Source of the DNA: Shewanella sp. OPT22
Lineage (GTDB): Bacteria; Pseudomonadota; Gammaproteobacteria; Enterobacterales; Shewanellaceae
NCBI RefSeq assembly: GCF_004168585.1
Contig: NZ_PGVH01000043.1
Coordinates: 655,048-719,047, forward strand
Reading direction: 5' to 3'
Length of the DNA stretch: 64,000 bases
Under the pieces are notes generated by a model. The model did not search any database. It was not told the DNA's origin and saw nothing but the letters and a program-made list of their open reading frames with translations. Numbering within the stretch: position 1 is the stretch's first letter; every line of letters starts with the position of its first letter. Below, piece after piece: positions 57,137-63,897 of this stretch. The translations under genes and the position numbers were made by a program.

Positions 57137-57412
57137 TTCTCCAGAGTCGCCACTACTCGAAGAGTGATTATTTGAATCTGAACCTGTTAACCACATTTGG
57201 TCTTTGGTTGCACTGTTACCCCAAAATAACTTTGACATCGGGAGTATCGTTAAAATCACAATAAGTGATCCAATAACAGGAAAAAAAAGCCCTAAACATA
57301 ACAGCATTCCCCTTTGATATGTAGAATGCTTTTTATCACTCCAAAGTGCGACTAAAGAAAGCATAAACAATAACGGCCAGCATACTAAAAATGTAATTTG
57401 TGTCCAAGTCAT
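57134..57412 (-). CDS. Cassette: small two-helix membrane protein
   Basis: A 92-aa protein with helices at about residues 5-24 and 37-61, separated by a short basic loop (WSDKKHSTYQRG), and a polar Ser/Asp-rich tail. It is probably an inner-membrane hairpin. The function is unknown. Confidence 0.6.
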   Translation of the reverse strand: MTWTQITFLVCWPLLFMLSLVALWSDKKHSTYQRGMLLCLGLFFPVIGSLIVILTILPMSKLFWGNSATKDQMWLTGSDSNNHSSSSGDSGE

Positions 57413-57419
57413 CAGCTCA

Positions 57420-57521
57420 CCTTAAGCGCCCAAATAACAGGCAAATACTGGTTAATTAGAATCCAAAGCGCTGCGTAGGAACCAACCCGTATTCGTCCTG
57501 TTGAAGCGCTTGATACTAAGT
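57420..57521 (-). repeat. attC site 6, mutated cores
   Basis: Begins CCTTAAGCGCCCAAATAACAGG (core changed by an extra AG) and ends CCTGTTGAAGCGCTTGATACTAAG (core GTTAG changed). The internal CAAAGCGCTGCGTAGGAACCAACC block is kept. It overlaps the last codons of the next cassette gene. Confidence 0.6.
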
Positions 57522-57839
57522 GTCTTTTCGACTTATAACATTGACAATTAGTGTTTTATTATTGAGCAGTAATTCGACAGATTCGGCCGATTGTAGACTA
57601 TCTTTTTCTTCCGAAGACTTTTTAGTTAATTGCCCGTCGGCTAGGTATGTAATTTTGTTTATTGCTTGAGGTGTTAACTTATTTTTATTGAAATAATTTA
57701 CAAGTAGATCGCTCATTGATCCCAGTTTTAGCTCTTTTATAGAACTTTCACTGTATTTTGTAACTTCGCTTGTTAATTCCTTTGCGCTTAAATTTGTACA
57801 AATTCCTATTAAAAGAATCGATAAAATTATTTTTTTCAT
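57516..57839 (-). CDS. Cassette: small exported protein
   Basis: A 107-aa protein with a signal peptide (MKKIILSILLIGICTNLSA). The mature part is short, acidic and Lys/Ser-rich without cysteines. A GGAGCTCG ribosome site precedes the ATG. The last codons lie inside attC site 6. The function is unknown. Confidence 0.6.
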   Translation of the reverse strand: MKKIILSILLIGICTNLSAKELTSEVTKYSESSIKELKLGSMSDLLVNYFNKNKLTPQAINKITYLADGQLTKKSSEEKDSLQSAESVELLLNNKTLIVNVISRKDT

Positions 57840-57889
57840 TTCGAGCTCCTTTCGTCTTTATTGTAAATCGAATTATTAATAAAACCCTT

Positions 57890-57953
57890 TCATCTAATGC
57901 CAAGATAACAGGCTAAAATTTTTTTGCCTTAAATTTTTAATCCTTGTTATGTG
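57890..57953 (-). repeat. Short attC site 7
   Basis: About 64 bp: ATCTAATGCCAAGATAACAGG at one end and CCTTGTTATGTG at the other, with GGCTAAAATTT / AAATTTTTAATCC pairing. The centre is shorter than in the 100-bp sites. Confidence 0.55.
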
Positions 57954-58290
57954 AACTTTGCATAGTACTTATGAATGCGGCTACTAAAAGCCCTGCTGGT
58001 AACCCTAAAAGCCAACCTAAGATACCGCCCACAAATATAAGAAAAGAGTTTGCAGAAAGTAATAATCCTCTAGCTTTCAAGATAACAAATGGTAACAACA
58101 TACAATAGATTACACATCCAATCACACCTCCATTGAAGCCTCTCTCAGCTGGAGTGTCACCTGGAGCGAGAAAGAAAAAAGTTCCAAAAAGAGCAACAAG
58201 AATTATCCAAAAAAACAAGAGAATCAAGTAAAAACCAAGCGCTTCAAGAAAAGTCTTTTGTGTATTGATACTAATAACTTTATGAAGCAT
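57937..58290 (-). CDS. Cassette: membrane protein with three to four helices
   Basis: A 117-aa hydrophobic protein with helices at about residues 17-40, 50-70 and 78-110, including two Gly-rich stretches (FVGGILGWLLGLPAGLL). The stop lies inside attC site 7. The function is unknown. Confidence 0.6.
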   Translation of the reverse strand: MLHKVISINTQKTFLEALGFYLILLFFWIILVALFGTFFFLAPGDTPAERGFNGGVIGCVIYCMLLPFVILKARGLLLSANSFLIFVGGILGWLLGLPAGLLVAAFISTMQSSHNKD

Positions 58291-58307
58291 TTTGAATATT
58301 CCCTATT

Positions 58308-58408
58308 TACATAGCGTTTGCAAAACGAGCAAATACTCGTCAGCCATAAAACTAAGCGTAGGAGCCAACCAGTACTTTGATCTTATCCTGTCGAAGCGTT
58401 TGTTAGCT
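58308..58408 (-). repeat. attC site 8, mutated left core
   Basis: Begins CATAGCGTTTGCAAAACGAGC (TAACG core changed to TAGCG) and ends GAAGCGTTTGTTAGC. The internal AACTAAGCGTAGGAGCCAACC block is kept. It overlaps the end of the next cassette gene. Confidence 0.6.
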
Positions 58409-58861
58409 TTTGTCATTTAAACCAATAACACTTATTTTATAGTCACCTGCTTCTTCAATTTTATCGTCAATATCAGTTTTGACTTCTAGGGCATTGATAC
58501 CCCATTTATCATTTGGTTTGTAAAATTCAAAATACAAGATAACGGGTTGCCTTTCGAACTTCATAAGATACCACCTAGCCCAATAATCGCCTTCAATTCC
58601 TTGCTCATGAAGCAACTTATTAGAATAGTACTTCCCGAATGCTTTTAGTAAGCTTGCAAAGTCACCATCTGTTTTTTCGAGTGAAGCGGGACTTATATAT
58701 TTAATAACAGTCCCATTTGATAGAGCTGTAGAGGCTATATTTTCAAAATTGCCTTTTTCTATTGAATCGAATACAGGTTTTACCAAGTTATTAAATTCTT
58801 GTGCATCATCTGCAACAACATTTACTGAAAATAACGTCAAAATAAATAATAGGTGCTTCAA
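58403..58861 (-). CDS. Cassette: secreted protein of unknown function
   Basis: A 152-aa protein with a signal peptide (MKHLLFILTLFSVNVVA). The mature part has alternating helices and strands with a repeated Tyr/Trp-rich segment (EGDYWARWYLMKFERQPVILYFEFYKP), which looks like an NTF2- or cystatin-like fold; this is a guess from pattern. TCCTCGGAGG-type ribosome site upstream. Confidence 0.6.
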   Translation of the reverse strand: MKHLLFILTLFSVNVVADDAQEFNNLVKPVFDSIEKGNFENIASTALSNGTVIKYISPASLEKTDGDFASLLKAFGKYYSNKLLHEQGIEGDYWARWYLMKFERQPVILYFEFYKPNDKWGINALEVKTDIDDKIEEAGDYKISVIGLNDKS

Positions 58862-58877
58862 AATTTCCTCCGAGGAA

Positions 58878-58979
58878 AGCTAACGCCCAATTAACGGGCA
58901 AATGGGGTTTGGTTATCATTTGCGGCGAAGGAGCAAAGCAATACATTTTTGCGTCCTTGTTAGTGCACTTGTTAACAGC
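58878..58979 (-). repeat. attC site 9
   Basis: Begins AGCTAACGCCCAATTAACGGG, ends GCGTCCTTGTTAGTGCACTTGTTAAC. Cores are intact. The internal TTGGTTATCATTTGCGGCGAAGGAGCAAAG block varies from the common version. Confidence 0.8.
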
Positions 58980-59000
58980 GCAGTTAACTACTACATTTTG

Positions 59001-59249
59001 CTACTTAAGAGCAGCCCATATAAAGCCCATACCAAGTACAGCGACAATTGAAAACATGTGATGCTTACAAGATGATTGCAAGCTCTGAGTTTTACCGTGA
59101 TAAAGCATAAGTAAAACCCCAATAGTTCCTAATAAAAAAACCGCAACCCCCTCAGGGAAAGAACTTCTGAATCCATTAAAAATAGCTATTAACCACGTTA
59201 TCAAAATGGCTGCAAATGAAAATAAAATCATCAGTTGCTCGATACTCAT
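59001..59249 (-). CDS. Cassette: small membrane protein with three helices
   Basis: An 82-aa protein with hydrophobic segments at about residues 5-25, 33-50 and 62-81, joined by short basic turns. An AAGGGA ribosome site precedes the ATG. The function is unknown. Confidence 0.6.
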   Translation of the reverse strand: MSIEQLMILFSFAAILITWLIAIFNGFRSSFPEGVAVFLLGTIGVLLMLYHGKTQSLQSSCKHHMFSIVAVLGMGFIWAALK

Positions 59250-59274
59250 AATAAATCCCTTTGTTATTATTTAT

Positions 59275-59372
59275 AACTGCTAGCGCCTCAATAAGAAACA
59301 AAAAGTTGTTGGCTATAATTTAGAACGTAGTAAAAAAAGCAGTATTCATCCCTATTGAAGTACATGTCAGAG
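59275..59372 (-). repeat. Decayed attC site 10
   Basis: The central block TTGTTGGCTATAATTTAGAACGTAG is recognisable, but the cores read GCTAGCGCC and ACATGTCAGAG instead of TAACGCC and CTTGTTAG. The pairing arm near 59335-59350 is also mutated. Recombination here is unlikely. Confidence 0.55.
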
Positions 59373-59374
59373 GA

Positions 59375-60124
59375 TTACTTTGCCATAGTTTTTTTTATCC
59401 ACTCTTTAAAATAAGAAATGCGAGAGTAGTTTTCAATTACTCCATATTTTCCTTCTTGCCATTTGGTAGGTTCAGCATTTTGCCATGAACTTACTCCTAA
59501 TATATAAAGAGTGTTATTAATATTGAGCAATGCCGGCCCTCCTGAATCTCCCGGACCACTAATACCTTCTAACGGCAATGCGTGCTTAATGTTATCAAAC
59601 TTAAAGCGAATCCACTGACCACTAGTTTCATTGACGACATTTTGAGCAGCCCTTAAGTTGTCATCAGCACCTATAACACCATGCTTACCTGTACCAAAGT
59701 CACCGCGGCCAATAAAAGTTAGATTTTTATTAAGCTCATCTACTCCTTCGTACAAAACTGCAGCTTCACTATTCGAAATTATTGAATGCAACTGCACAAG
59801 AGCAATATCATTTGGAAATTGTTGATATTTCCATTGTGGGTGTTTTATTAATTTCCTTATCTTAAAGTTGGAGTTTTGGAATCGTACCCTTCCATCAACC
59901 TTTAGATAATTCGCTACATGAGCGGCAGTAACTACCCAGTCCTTAGCAATTAAAGTTCCTGTACCTTCAACAATTTCCTCACCTTTATAACTTCCATAAA
60001 AAGTAACTATTGATTTATTGTCTTTTTCAAAATCCCGATACTTACTTTCATCAACATCGTGCCTCATAATTATTGCATTTGACGTGAAAGTAGCTAAAAA
60101 CAAGGTAATTAAACTCCATTTCAT
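59375..60124 (-). CDS. Cassette: secreted trypsin-like serine protease (S1 family)
   Basis: A 249-aa protein with a signal peptide (MKWSLITLFLATFTSNAIIM). The full catalytic triad is visible: His in VVTAAHVANY, Asp in PNDIALVQLHS, and Ser in GPGDSGGPALL. Without cysteines for the usual disulfides, it resembles bacterial S1 proteases. The target is unknown; a role in defence or secretion would be guesswork. It is the largest cassette gene in the window. Confidence 0.85.
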   Translation of the reverse strand: MKWSLITLFLATFTSNAIIMRHDVDESKYRDFEKDNKSIVTFYGSYKGEEIVEGTGTLIAKDWVVTAAHVANYLKVDGRVRFQNSNFKIRKLIKHPQWKYQQFPNDIALVQLHSIISNSEAAVLYEGVDELNKNLTFIGRGDFGTGKHGVIGADDNLRAAQNVVNETSGQWIRFKFDNIKHALPLEGISGPGDSGGPALLNINNTLYILGVSSWQNAEPTKWQEGKYGVIENYSRISYFKEWIKKTMAK

Positions 60125-60133
60125 GGGCTATTC

Positions 60134-60238
60134 CTCTAACGCTAGCCTTAACAGGCAAGTTAATTATGGTTGGCTATATTTTAGAGCTCAGCGTAGGAGC
60201 CAACTAATAATTGTCCTTGTTTAATTTCTTGTTAGGTT
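60134..60238 (-). repeat. attC site 11
   Basis: Begins CTCTAACGCTAGCCTTAACAGG and ends CCTTGTTTAATTTCTTGTTAGG. The central GGTTGGCTATATTTTAGAGC / GGAGCCAAC block is intact. Confidence 0.8.
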
Positions 60239-60734
60239 ACCTTAAGCGACACATACTTTCTGGCGCTTTTTTATAACCTTTAGCCTTACTAATTGAATTG
60301 TCTATTGAAGCGATAAATGCCTTTATAACCTTGGGTGTCGGTTCTTCAAAGTTGGAACAATTACATGACCAAGTTATAGAGTGACTTCTATCGCCTAATT
60401 TTAAATATGTAGTTCTATTAGGGCAAGGTGCACAAACCTCAATTCTTTCCAAATCATCTGAAATCACAGATTTATTTTGATAAGCCATATAATCGGGTAG
60501 ACCGAAAAAATTAATTTTTTGTGCTTCAATTCGTATTTTTTCAATTTGTAGTTTGGTGAGTTCGATTTTACTAGAATAATCTGAGCTATCACCGCATAGG
60601 CGCTTATTATACGTACTAGTAGAGTAGTCGTAAGAATCAAAGACACCTTCGATCTTTAAGTCGAAATTTTCTACTCGTTGATTCGATGAGCATCCAAACA
60701 ATAAAAATGTGAGAAGAATACAAATATACTTCAT
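60237..60734 (-). CDS. Cassette: lipoprotein of unknown function
   Basis: A 165-aa protein with lipobox LLFGCSS (Cys15). The mature part has six Cys, including a CAPCPN motif and the pair CNCSN, spaced for disulfides. It overlaps attC site 11 by two bases. I do not recognise the family. Confidence 0.65.
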   Translation of the reverse strand: MKYICILLTFLLFGCSSNQRVENFDLKIEGVFDSYDYSTSTYNKRLCGDSSDYSSKIELTKLQIEKIRIEAQKINFFGLPDYMAYQNKSVISDDLERIEVCAPCPNRTTYLKLGDRSHSITWSCNCSNFEEPTPKVIKAFIASIDNSISKAKGYKKAPESMCRLR

Positions 60735-60739
60735 TGGTA

Positions 60740-60821
60740 ACCTAACGCTTGCTTAAGGGGCGCCGTAGGCGTCCCAGTGGAGGGCGAAGCCCGGAGCGAA
60801 CTTGAAGCACTTGTTATGCGT
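60740..60821 (-). repeat. attC site 12, different sequence type
   Basis: Begins CCTAACGCTTGCTTAAGGGG and ends TTGAAGCACTTGTTATGCG. The centre contains GGCGCCGTAGGCGTCC and GGGCGAAGCCCGGAGCGAA, unlike the GGTTGGCT type but like sites 15 and 16. Confidence 0.75.
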
Positions 60822-60828
60822 CGGGTAC

Positions 60829-61113
60829 TCATTTCTTGGATTTAAGCTTTGTTGATGGTCGCCAATATATCGGTTTTGCAACTTTTCTTGGTTTACGCCA
60901 TTTCACCAGAGATAAAACCAATTCAACAACCCAAAGGAAGAACCAAGCTATAAGTTCAGCTGACGCAACAACAAGCACTAGCATCAGATCAAGTATTGAT
61001 AGAGTTTCGCCAGCAGCTACAAAGAAGCCACTTAGAATCTCTACTAAACCAGCAATCAAACTAAGTATCGCTTCACCAATAGCTATACAAATAGAGAATA
61101 TCGCTTCTATCAC
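60829..61113 (-). CDS. Cassette: small membrane protein, basic tail
   Basis: A 94-aa protein, almost entirely hydrophobic to residue 72 (two long helices, the second LVLVVASAELIAWFFLWVVELVLSLV), then a basic tail (RKPRKVAK...KLKSKK). It lies 25 bases after the gene that precedes it on the minus strand with no attC between, so the two share a cassette. Confidence 0.6.
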   Translation of the reverse strand: MIEAIFSICIAIGEAILSLIAGLVEILSGFFVAAGETLSILDLMLVLVVASAELIAWFFLWVVELVLSLVKWRKPRKVAKPIYWRPSTKLKSKK

Positions 61114-61138
61114 TGGATTTCCCTAAACTGTGACAAAT

Positions 61139-61357
61139 TCACTGGAGAGAATGAACCATCTTTTTTATTTTTACTGCTTTCTCAAAGTGATCCAGCTTAT
61201 GTTCCATAATCCACCACTCGGCTGCTTCCATGAGTAGTTCTGGATTATTATTTTTGTTCGCAAAAAAAGCATAAAAAGATAAACCGACACTCTCTCCTTT
61301 ATCTGCAATCTTCTTATCGCATATTTCGATAATTCTTTTTCTTAAACTTTCTCTCAT
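61139..61357 (-). CDS. Cassette: small soluble protein, first of a two-gene cassette
   Basis: A 72-aa charged helical protein. It ends 25 bases before the membrane-protein gene at 61113, with no attC between. This arrangement recalls paired small genes in cassettes, such as toxin-antitoxin pairs, but neither protein has a recognised toxin motif. Confidence 0.55.
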   Translation of the reverse strand: MRESLRKRIIEICDKKIADKGESVGLSFYAFFANKNNNPELLMEAAEWWIMEHKLDHFEKAVKIKKMVHSLQ

Positions 61358-61401
61358 TGCACGTAACTTCCACTCGATATTTTACGGTGAAACTGTAGAG
61401 A

Positions 61402-61504
61402 CGCATAACGCTAAGGTAACAGGTTAAAAATTTTTGGCTAAAATTTGCTACGTAGTAGCAAAGCCAAAACATTTTTAATCTTTGTTGACCGCCTTGTTAT
61501 GCGT
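61402..61504 (-). repeat. attC site 13
   Basis: Begins CGCATAACGCTAAGGTAACAGG and ends GTTGACCGCCTTGTTATGCG. The centre has AAATTTTTGGCTAAAATTTGC / AAAGCCAAAACATTTTT pairing. It contains the last ten codons of the next cassette gene. Confidence 0.8.
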
Positions 61505-61774
61505 ATCTTTTGCTATTTTCTCAATGGCGTCAAGTCGTTGGTGCATGTGAGATAATGCTACGCACACGCAACCAAAATAAAGAAAGCCTAGTGAGCTTAG
61601 TTCAAAGCCAAGTATTAGACTGAGAACGGTTAAAACAAAAGCTAAGCAAAAAAACAGTTTATGTGAAAAGGGAAGCTTATCTGAAGCTTTTAGCCATAAT
61701 TCATCCTTTTTCACTTGTTCAATATATTCTTGTCCATTTAGAACTTTTGAATTATCCATATTATTCATCAACAT
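61475..61774 (-). CDS. Cassette: small membrane protein with two helices
   Basis: A protein of up to 99 aa. Helices lie at about residues 41-58 and 62-80, with an acidic polar N-terminus and a Lys/Asn-rich tail (THNKAVNKD) coded by attC sequence. Start codon choice among three ATGs (61774, 61768, 61759) is unclear. The function is unknown. Confidence 0.55.
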   Translation of the reverse strand: MLMNNMDNSKVLNGQEYIEQVKKDELWLKASDKLPFSHKLFFCLAFVLTVLSLILGFELSSLGFLYFGCVCVALSHMHQRLDAIEKIAKDTHNKAVNKD

Positions 61775-61782
61775 CCATTATA

Positions 61783-61885
61783 CGCATAACGCTTGCGGTA
61801 ACGGGTTAAAAATTTTTGGCTATATTTTGCGACGAAGGAGCAAAGCCAAAACATTTTTAATCCAGTTGACCGCCTTGTTATGTGA
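61783..61885 (-). repeat. attC site 14
   Basis: Begins CGCATAACGCTTGCGGTAACGG and ends GTTGACCGCCTTGTTATGTG. It is close in sequence to site 13, including the GGCTATATTTTGCGACGAAGG centre. Confidence 0.8.
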
Positions 61886-61890
61886 TATTG

Positions 61891-62028
61891 CTAAAAAATC
61901 AATTGATACAGAAAGTTAGCAACATTAAACATACAAGCAGCAATGCCGATTGAAAGCATCACTGCTAACCCTCGTTTTTCAGGGGTGTTGAGATGGTTTG
62001 TAATACATTTTTTTAATAAATTTGGCAT
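61891..62028 (-). CDS. Cassette: 45-aa membrane peptide
   Basis: A short frame with a perfect AAGGAG ribosome site seven bases before the ATG at 62028. The product starts MPNLLKKCITNHLNTPEKRG and ends with a hydrophobic segment (AVMLSIGIAACMFNVANFL). The strong ribosome site and position inside a cassette support it. Function unknown. Confidence 0.5.
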   Translation of the reverse strand: MPNLLKKCITNHLNTPEKRGLAVMLSIGIAACMFNVANFLYQLIF

Positions 62029-62041
62029 ATAAACTCCTTAA

Positions 62042-62191
62042 TTATAAATGCTCTTTAACTTTATTTAATTGAATCAATAGAAAAATTGTAATCAATAAAT
62101 GCACTAAAGCATGCCAAGGCTGACCAGTGTATAACAGCGCACTAATTAATATTGCGCTTTCACAAATCACTAACTTTTGAAAAATACTCAA
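62042..62191 (-). CDS. Cassette: possible 49-aa membrane peptide, TTG start
   Basis: The frame starts at one of two adjacent TTG codons after AAGGGAAG and encodes two hydrophobic stretches (ILISALLYTG, HLLITIFLLIQL) with a basic end. It stops 14 bases before the start of the 45-aa frame. The absence of an ATG makes it doubtful, though no better use of this part of the cassette is visible. Confidence 0.3.
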   Translation of the reverse strand: MSIFQKLVICESAILISALLYTGQPWHALVHLLITIFLLIQLNKVKEHL

Positions 62192-62212
62192 CAACTTCCC
62201 TTTATAGATTAA

Positions 62213-62271
62213 TCACATAACGCCCAATTCAGCTGCGCCGTAGGCGTCAGCTGGAATTTCTTGTTATGTGT
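62213..62271 (-). repeat. Short attC site 15
   Basis: About 58 bp: CACATAACGCCCAATTCAGC, GCGCCGTAGGCG, GCTGGAATTTCTTGTTATGTG. Both cores are intact and the arms pair well. Same type as site 16. Confidence 0.8.
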
Positions 62272-62273
62272 TT

Positions 62274-62603
62274 TTACCACATTTGCTTTTGCCAGCCTAA
62301 CACTACACGCCCAACAGCGAGCAAAAGCCAACTTAATAAAATGTTATAAAAAATTACAGCAACCAGTATTTCACCATGCCCGTAATTCGCTGAATAGCCA
62401 AATATGCTAAACGACCAAATTAAACCATGAAAAATAACAGTACCAGCAAGCAAGCCTATAACAAATGATATATAGCTATAAATTGACTTAGCTTTATCAC
62501 TAGAGATTACACCAGTTCTATGCCTACTCTTCAATTTTACTACTGAGAAAAAACAGACAAAAAATGTGATTAGGAAACTAAGATAATATGCAACTTCTTC
62601 CAT
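62274..62603 (-). CDS. Cassette: membrane protein with three to four helices
   Basis: A 109-aa protein with helices at about residues 5-22, 39-62 and 79-100 and a basic cytoplasmic loop (KLKSRHRTG). The ATG at 62603 with GGAG upstream is preferred; the frame continues upstream through the IS terminus, which is chance. The IS remnant sits directly before it, so its original leader may have been lost. Confidence 0.6.
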   Translation of the reverse strand: MEEVAYYLSFLITFFVCFFSVVKLKSRHRTGVISSDKAKSIYSYISFVIGLLAGTVIFHGLIWSFSIFGYSANYGHGEILVAVIFYNILLSWLLLAVGRVVLGWQKQMW

Positions 62604-62618
62604 GATTCTCCGAAACAC

Positions 62619-63048
62619 TGGTGTTACCCATAAAAAGTAGACACTGTTATACGCAAATGCGCTCGTATTCTGCTGGGCTAACATAGCCTAATGCTGAATG
62701 CCTACGTAACCGGTTATAAAAAATCTCAATGTATTCGAATATACCTGATTTAGCTTCCTCAATCGAGTGGTATTGCTCTGCGTAAATAAGCTCTACTTTC
62801 AATCGACTATAGAAAGATTCCATCACTGCATTATCCCAACAATTGCCTTTACGGCTCATACTCACAACGCCACCTTTACTGCGAATGACATCTTGATACT
62901 TTAATGCTCGGTATTGAACACCTCTATCAGAATGTATAATTAATCCTGGGCCAATCTCTCGACGAGAAAAAGCCATGTTCAGTGCATCGGTGTTGAGTTG
63001 CTCTGTCATGGTTAAATCTAACGACCAACCAATAATACTGCGAAACAT
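62619..63048 (-). mobile_element. Truncated IS3-family element inside the cassette array
   Basis: Only the right part of the element remains: the C-terminal half of the transposase and a candidate terminal repeat at 62619-62643 (TGGTGTTACCCATAAAAAG..., ending ACA). The left boundary coincides with the core of attC site 16. No left end or orfA is in the window. Confidence 0.75.
62647..63048 (-). pseudogene. IS3-family transposase (orfB) fragment
   Basis: The 133-aa fragment covers the C-terminal half of the DDE integrase-core domain: the second catalytic Asp in IIHSDRGVQY and the Glu in NAVMESFYSRLK, then the C-terminal FNRLRRHSALGY-type motif (here YNRLRRHSALGYVSP). The first Asp and the whole N-terminal half are missing, so it cannot be active. 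The first ATG is supplied by the attC core (GTTATG). Confidence 0.88.
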
Positions 63049-63101
63049 AACGCCCAATTCAGTTGCGCCGTAGGCGTCAGATGGAATTGCTTGTTAGGCG
63101 A
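63045..63101 (-). repeat. Short attC site 16
   Basis: About 57 bp, nearly identical to site 15: CATAACGCCCAATTCAGTTG, GCGCCGTAGGCGTC, and TTGCTTGTTAGGCG. Its left core is fused to the transposase fragment. Confidence 0.8.
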
Positions 63102-63170
63102 CCGTTTACTACAAAGAAATACACTTGCAGCAACAACCGCCTTTTAAAAAAATTATAACGACCTATAACA

Positions 63171-63353
63171 TTAAGCCGCCACGACACAAATACTGCTTAA
63201 TTTTGTTTTACGATAACCTGATAAACACGCTACCGCCAATAACCACAAACAAACTTTGAGGTTACAACTTTGAACAGCAAATTGCAGTTTGTAAAAACAA
63301 TTGAATTTGCAGCTACAAAACAACTTTTTATTTACCGCCAAGTGGCGGCGCAT
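63171..63353 (-). CDS. Cassette: possible small Cys-rich protein
   Basis: A 60-aa frame starts at the ATG in the attC core of site 17 (GTTATG) and reads MRRHLAVNKKLFCSCKFNCF, with a later hydrophobic stretch (VCLWLLAVACLSG). There is no ribosome site of its own. It may be chance; the cassette 63102-63350 has no better frame, and 63102-63170 looks non-coding. Confidence 0.3.
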   Translation of the reverse strand: MRRHLAVNKKLFCSCKFNCFYKLQFAVQSCNLKVCLWLLAVACLSGYRKTKLSSICVVAA

Positions 63354-63448
63354 AACGCCCAAATAACGGGCAAATTGTGGTTGGCTAAAATTTGGAGCGC
63401 AGCGACAAAGCCAACCAGAATTTGTCCTGTTGATTTGCTTGTTATACG
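63351..63448 (-). repeat. attC site 17
   Basis: Begins CATAACGCCCAAATAACGGG and ends CCTGTTGATTTGCTTGTTATACG. The central GTGGTTGGCTAAAATTTGGAGCGCAGCGAC / AAGCCAACC arms pair well. A good model for the intact site type. Confidence 0.88.
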
Positions 63449-63449
63449 C

Positions 63450-63881
63450 TTACTGAGAATCAAAATAATCGTTTATAGATTTTTCACCCTCAATAATTGC
63501 TCTATGCGCTTTTAACCCAGCTTCCGATGAATAAAAATCTGCGGCCTTTGATATTTCATAAGCTCGTAACTGTTCTAGGATTCTAGCTTTAAAAATTAAC
63601 TTTACCGCTTTTCGATTTATTTTTTCATTAATAATTTGATCAGAACCGACAGCTGCCAGAAGCAAACTGCGAACTTCAGGAGGTAAACTATTTAGTTGTT
63701 CTGAAAACTCAGTAACATCGTTAACTTCTATTTGTTCGAGCGAGTCCATTATCTCAGGCATTTTTAAAGCAATATAAAGGCGCTCAAATTCCTTATTCGG
63801 ATCAAGCTGTTCTTCAACAGAACAAGATGACAATAGCAATATGCTCAACGATAAGAAAATATAGTTAAATTTAAAAATCAT
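63450..63881 (-). CDS. Cassette: lipoprotein, DUF2059-like pattern
   Basis: A 143-aa protein with lipobox LLLSSCSV (Cys20) and an all-helical, charged mature part. The segment ISKAADFYSSEAGLKAHRAI recalls the DUF2059 C-terminal pattern, but the match is weak. The stop abuts attC site 17. The function is unknown. Confidence 0.65.
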   Translation of the reverse strand: MIFKFNYIFLSLSILLLSSCSVEEQLDPNKEFERLYIALKMPEIMDSLEQIEVNDVTEFSEQLNSLPPEVRSLLLAAVGSDQIINEKINRKAVKLIFKARILEQLRAYEISKAADFYSSEAGLKAHRAIIEGEKSINDYFDSQ

Positions 63882-63897
63882 CGAATGTCCTTTTCAT

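Noticed and set aside
61113..61139. A hidden attC between the two genes of the paired cassette
   Set aside because: Only 25 bases separate the genes, which is too short for any attC; no core sequences are present.
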